From: Candidatus Peregrinibacteria bacterium RIFOXYB2_FULL_32_7 | Lineage (GTDB): Bacteria; Patescibacteriota; Gracilibacteria; UBA1369; GWF2-33-10 | NCBI GenBank assembly: GCA_001787465.1 | Contig: MFXJ01000068.1 | Coordinates: forward strand, 1 to 7,061 | Reading direction: 5' to 3' | DNA: 7,061 nucleotides | Shown here: positions 5,213 to 7,061 of the stretch, in pieces | How positions within the stretch are numbered: position 1 is the stretch's first letter | How the letters are laid out: each line of letters opens with the position of its first letter | The notes under the pieces: generated by a model | What the model saw: only the letters and a program-made list of their open reading frames with translations | Told to the model about the DNA's origin: nothing | Database searches by the model: none | Made by a program: the position numbers and the translations under genes

Positions 5213-7061
5213 TTAAATTTTATCCCCCATTAAATAAATCATTTCCTCAAATCTCTCCCTATCAACAAAATCATCCGGCTTGTCATCTTGAGATACAATC
5301 CCATTAAAATATCCGAAAACAAATATATCTGTATACCATTGCCTATTTTTTACTATATCTAAATTTAAATTGGCAAATTTTCGCATTTCATCTTTGTATT
5401 CTATACTAATCACAGACTCATCTACATAAGGGGCTTTGATATCAAAAGCTTTTGCAATCATAGTCAACGCCTCAGCTAGATTTATATTTTGTTCTGCTTG
5501 AAAAAACTTTTGAATTTTTAAACTTTTTTCTCCTTTCCCATTAACAATTCCTAATTTTTTAGCTGTCAAAATTATTCCAGCATGAGCATCCTCGCGCGGA
5601 ACATCAAAAAATACATCCTGATTTACCTGCAAAATTTCCGCATTTATTGCTTTCAAAATTAACTTTATCGCATTTAAACGATTAATATTGCCTTCAGGGA
5701 TTTCCACTTTTTCTTCAACTTCCAAAACATCATCTTCAACTGAATCTAAAGTTTCATTAAATCCTAAATTTCTTGTATCAATGTCAATTCTGCTTCGACA
5801 AACTTCTTGCCCCTCTTCTATCATATCTTTTGCAATCACACATAATTTCAGATCCTTAATAAATTTATTTGGCAAATCCTTAGCTGTATTCCAAAAAAAT
5901 CTTATCTCATTTTTGGTGCTACCACCTTTTACAAAACCATTTTCTGTTCCGATTTGAAAAGCTTGATTATTATTAATAAAAACAGGCGTTGATTGACCCA
6001 AAGCTACAACATCATCACTAATTGTTGCGATTTGATTTTCTTGAGAATCAGGCTCAATAAAATAAACTTTTAATTGTAATTTATTTCTTTTAACTGAAAT
6101 ATCTCCATCGATATCTTTTATATTCAAATTTACAAAAGTTCGTCCCTCACTATCATAATTGGTGCTAACAAAAAAATTATCAATTACTGGCAAAGCATTC
6201 GTATTTTCAATGATATTTTCAGATTGACTTAAATTTCCAAAATCATCTTGAGCAAATAATACAAAACTGTATTTAGTTCCTTCCTTTAAATTTGTAGCTA
6301 TAAAAGAACTTGTTAATAAATCACCTTGTCCAAAAACATATTCGGATATTCCCCCTCCCAAACCTATTTCTTTTGCCACCATTTTATAAAATCCGTTTTT
6401 AAAATGTGATTCTTGAGGCGATGCCCATTGAAAAGCAATAGATTTAGAACTAATTCCATCTTCTTTAACAACAAAATTATTAATTTCGCTTGGAGCTAAA
6501 TTATCAATTACAAAAGGACCAGCTTTCAAAGCATCGCTTGCCGTAAAAACATTAATCAAATAAACTGATAAATAAACTTTTTCACTATCTATATTTTTCA
6601 AATCTTCCGAAGTGTCCCAAATGGCTGTAATTCTATTTGATCCTTCAGAAGTATTAACGCCCTGAATCTGATAACCGGAATCAACAACTTCTAAGGGAGG
6701 CAAATCATAAAAATTCATTGAAGCCTTAGCTGACAAAATTTTCGCGGTCTGCCAATTCCGACCGCCATCAATAGAATACTCAATTCTTACCAAAAGATTA
6801 TTCATACCACCATCAGCCTTAAATGAAATTTCAAAATTTTCATCAGGCAATTGTAAAACATTCAAAGATTCTAAAAGCGGTTTTTCATAATTATATAATG
6901 GACTTTCAGCGCTTAAACTGCCTTGGCTTGATAAAATAATTTGAGAATAGAAAGGCTCGCTTTCATCTTCACCATCAAATAATATAGCTTTAATAAAAGC
7001 ATTTTTTATATCCGAAGTCGCCGCCAATGAATTTACTTGTTGCGGCCATAGCAAATCTAAA
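5213..7061 (-). CDS. Surface protein with beta-sandwich/FnIII-like modules and C-terminal SLH repeats (5' end outside window)
   Basis: The frame is open to the right edge, so the N-terminus and any signal peptide lie outside. A TTG at 7052-7054 could be mistaken for the start, but in-frame codons continue past it. The stop is TAA 5213-5215. From the N-terminal side, an Asp-box-like SIDGGRNW lies near 6755-6780. A WDTSEDL beta-module follows at about 6540-6660, then a fibronectin type III-like domain at about 6210-6505 (LKEGTKYSFVLFAQDDFGN). A second related module with WNTAKDL (about 5820-5915) carries two cysteines, in LCVIAKD and VCRS, that could pair. An acidic linker at about 5695-5765 precedes the SLH region (about 5216-5690): a partial repeat (NRLNAIKLILKA), one fuller repeat (VFFDVPREDAHAG to AEALTMIAKAF) and a third around WYTDIFVFGYFNGIVS. 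SLH repeats normally anchor proteins to cell-wall polymers, so this is probably an exported structural or adhesive protein. Its ligand cannot be told. Confidence 0.85.
   Translation of the reverse strand, partial: LDLLWPQQVNSLAATSDIKNAFIKAILFDGEDESEPFYSQIILSSQGSLSAESPLYNYEKPLLESLNVLQLPDENFEISFKADGGMNNLLVRIEYSIDGGRNWQTAKILSAKASMNFYDLPPLEVVDSGYQIQGVNTSEGSNRITAIWDTSEDLKNIDSEKVYLSVYLINVFTASDALKAGPFVIDNLAPSEINNFVVKEDGISSKSIAFQWASPQESHFKNGFYKMVAKEIGLGGGISEYVFGQGDLLTSSFIATNLKEGTKYSFVLFAQDDFGNLSQSENIIENTNALPVIDNFFVSTNYDSEGRTFVNLNIKDIDGDISVKRNKLQLKVYFIEPDSQENQIATISDDVVALGQSTPVFINNNQAFQIGTENGFVKGGSTKNEIRFFWNTAKDLPNKFIKDLKLCVIAKDMIEEGQEVCRSRIDIDTRNLGFNETLDSVEDDVLEVEEKVEIPEGNINRLNAIKLILKAINAEILQVNQDVFFDVPREDAHAGIILTAKKLGIVNGKGEKSLKIQKFFQAEQNINLAEALTMIAKAFDIKAPYVDESVISIEYKDEMRKFANLNLDIVKNRQWYTDIFVFGYFNGIVSQDDKPDDFVDRERFEEMIYLMGDKI

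Noticed and set aside
5171..5220. 9-bp inverted repeat AAATTTAAA/TTTAAATTT around the end of the SLH gene
   Set aside because: A/T-only stem with a 32-base loop and no following U-tract; not credible as a terminator or operator on this evidence.
642..7061. UGA recoded as glycine (Gracilibacteria code)
   Set aside because: Two long frames totalling about 2100 codons contain no UGA and use GGN for glycine freely.

Overview
The window is AT-rich and looks like part of a small, fast-evolving bacterial genome. The best guess is a Candidate Phyla Radiation (Patescibacteria) member near Peregrinibacteria/Gracilibacteria. The reasons are a single-membrane-type surface protein ending in S-layer homology (SLH) repeats, a very long solenoid protein of no recognised family, weak or absent Shine-Dalgarno sites and A/T-biased codons. 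This placement is inference. UGA is not used as a sense codon in about 2100 codons of open frame, so the Gracilibacteria-type UGA=Gly code is not supported.

Layout from left to right: bases 1-183 carry no convincing gene. Bases 184-622 (+ strand) hold a remnant of fmt, methionyl-tRNA formyltransferase. Only the C-terminal half is recognisable, and it is broken by a one-base frameshift at an A6 run (243-248). The catalytic N-terminal domain is absent from the window. Converging on it, with 19 bases between the two stop codons, is a 1490-codon minus-strand gene (642-5114). It encodes a predicted cytoplasmic protein: a long alpha-helical solenoid of about 32-39-residue repeats, a mixed middle section, a Pro/Glu linker, charged helices containing a duplicated unit, and a compact Cys/His-containing C-terminal domain of about 150 residues. 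The gene appears to have its own extended -10 promoter in the 97-base gap upstream and only a very short leader. Upstream of it on the same strand is the 3' part of a surface-protein gene (5213-7061, running off the right edge) with beta-sandwich/fibronectin-like modules, an acidic linker and C-terminal SLH repeats.

The SLH protein should sit outside the cell and the solenoid protein inside it, and the solenoid gene seems separately transcribed. Nothing in the sequence ties the three genes into one pathway. The most unusual items are the large solenoid protein with its C-terminal domain and the decayed fmt fragment. No RNA genes, CRISPR arrays, insertion sequences or long DNA repeats were seen.
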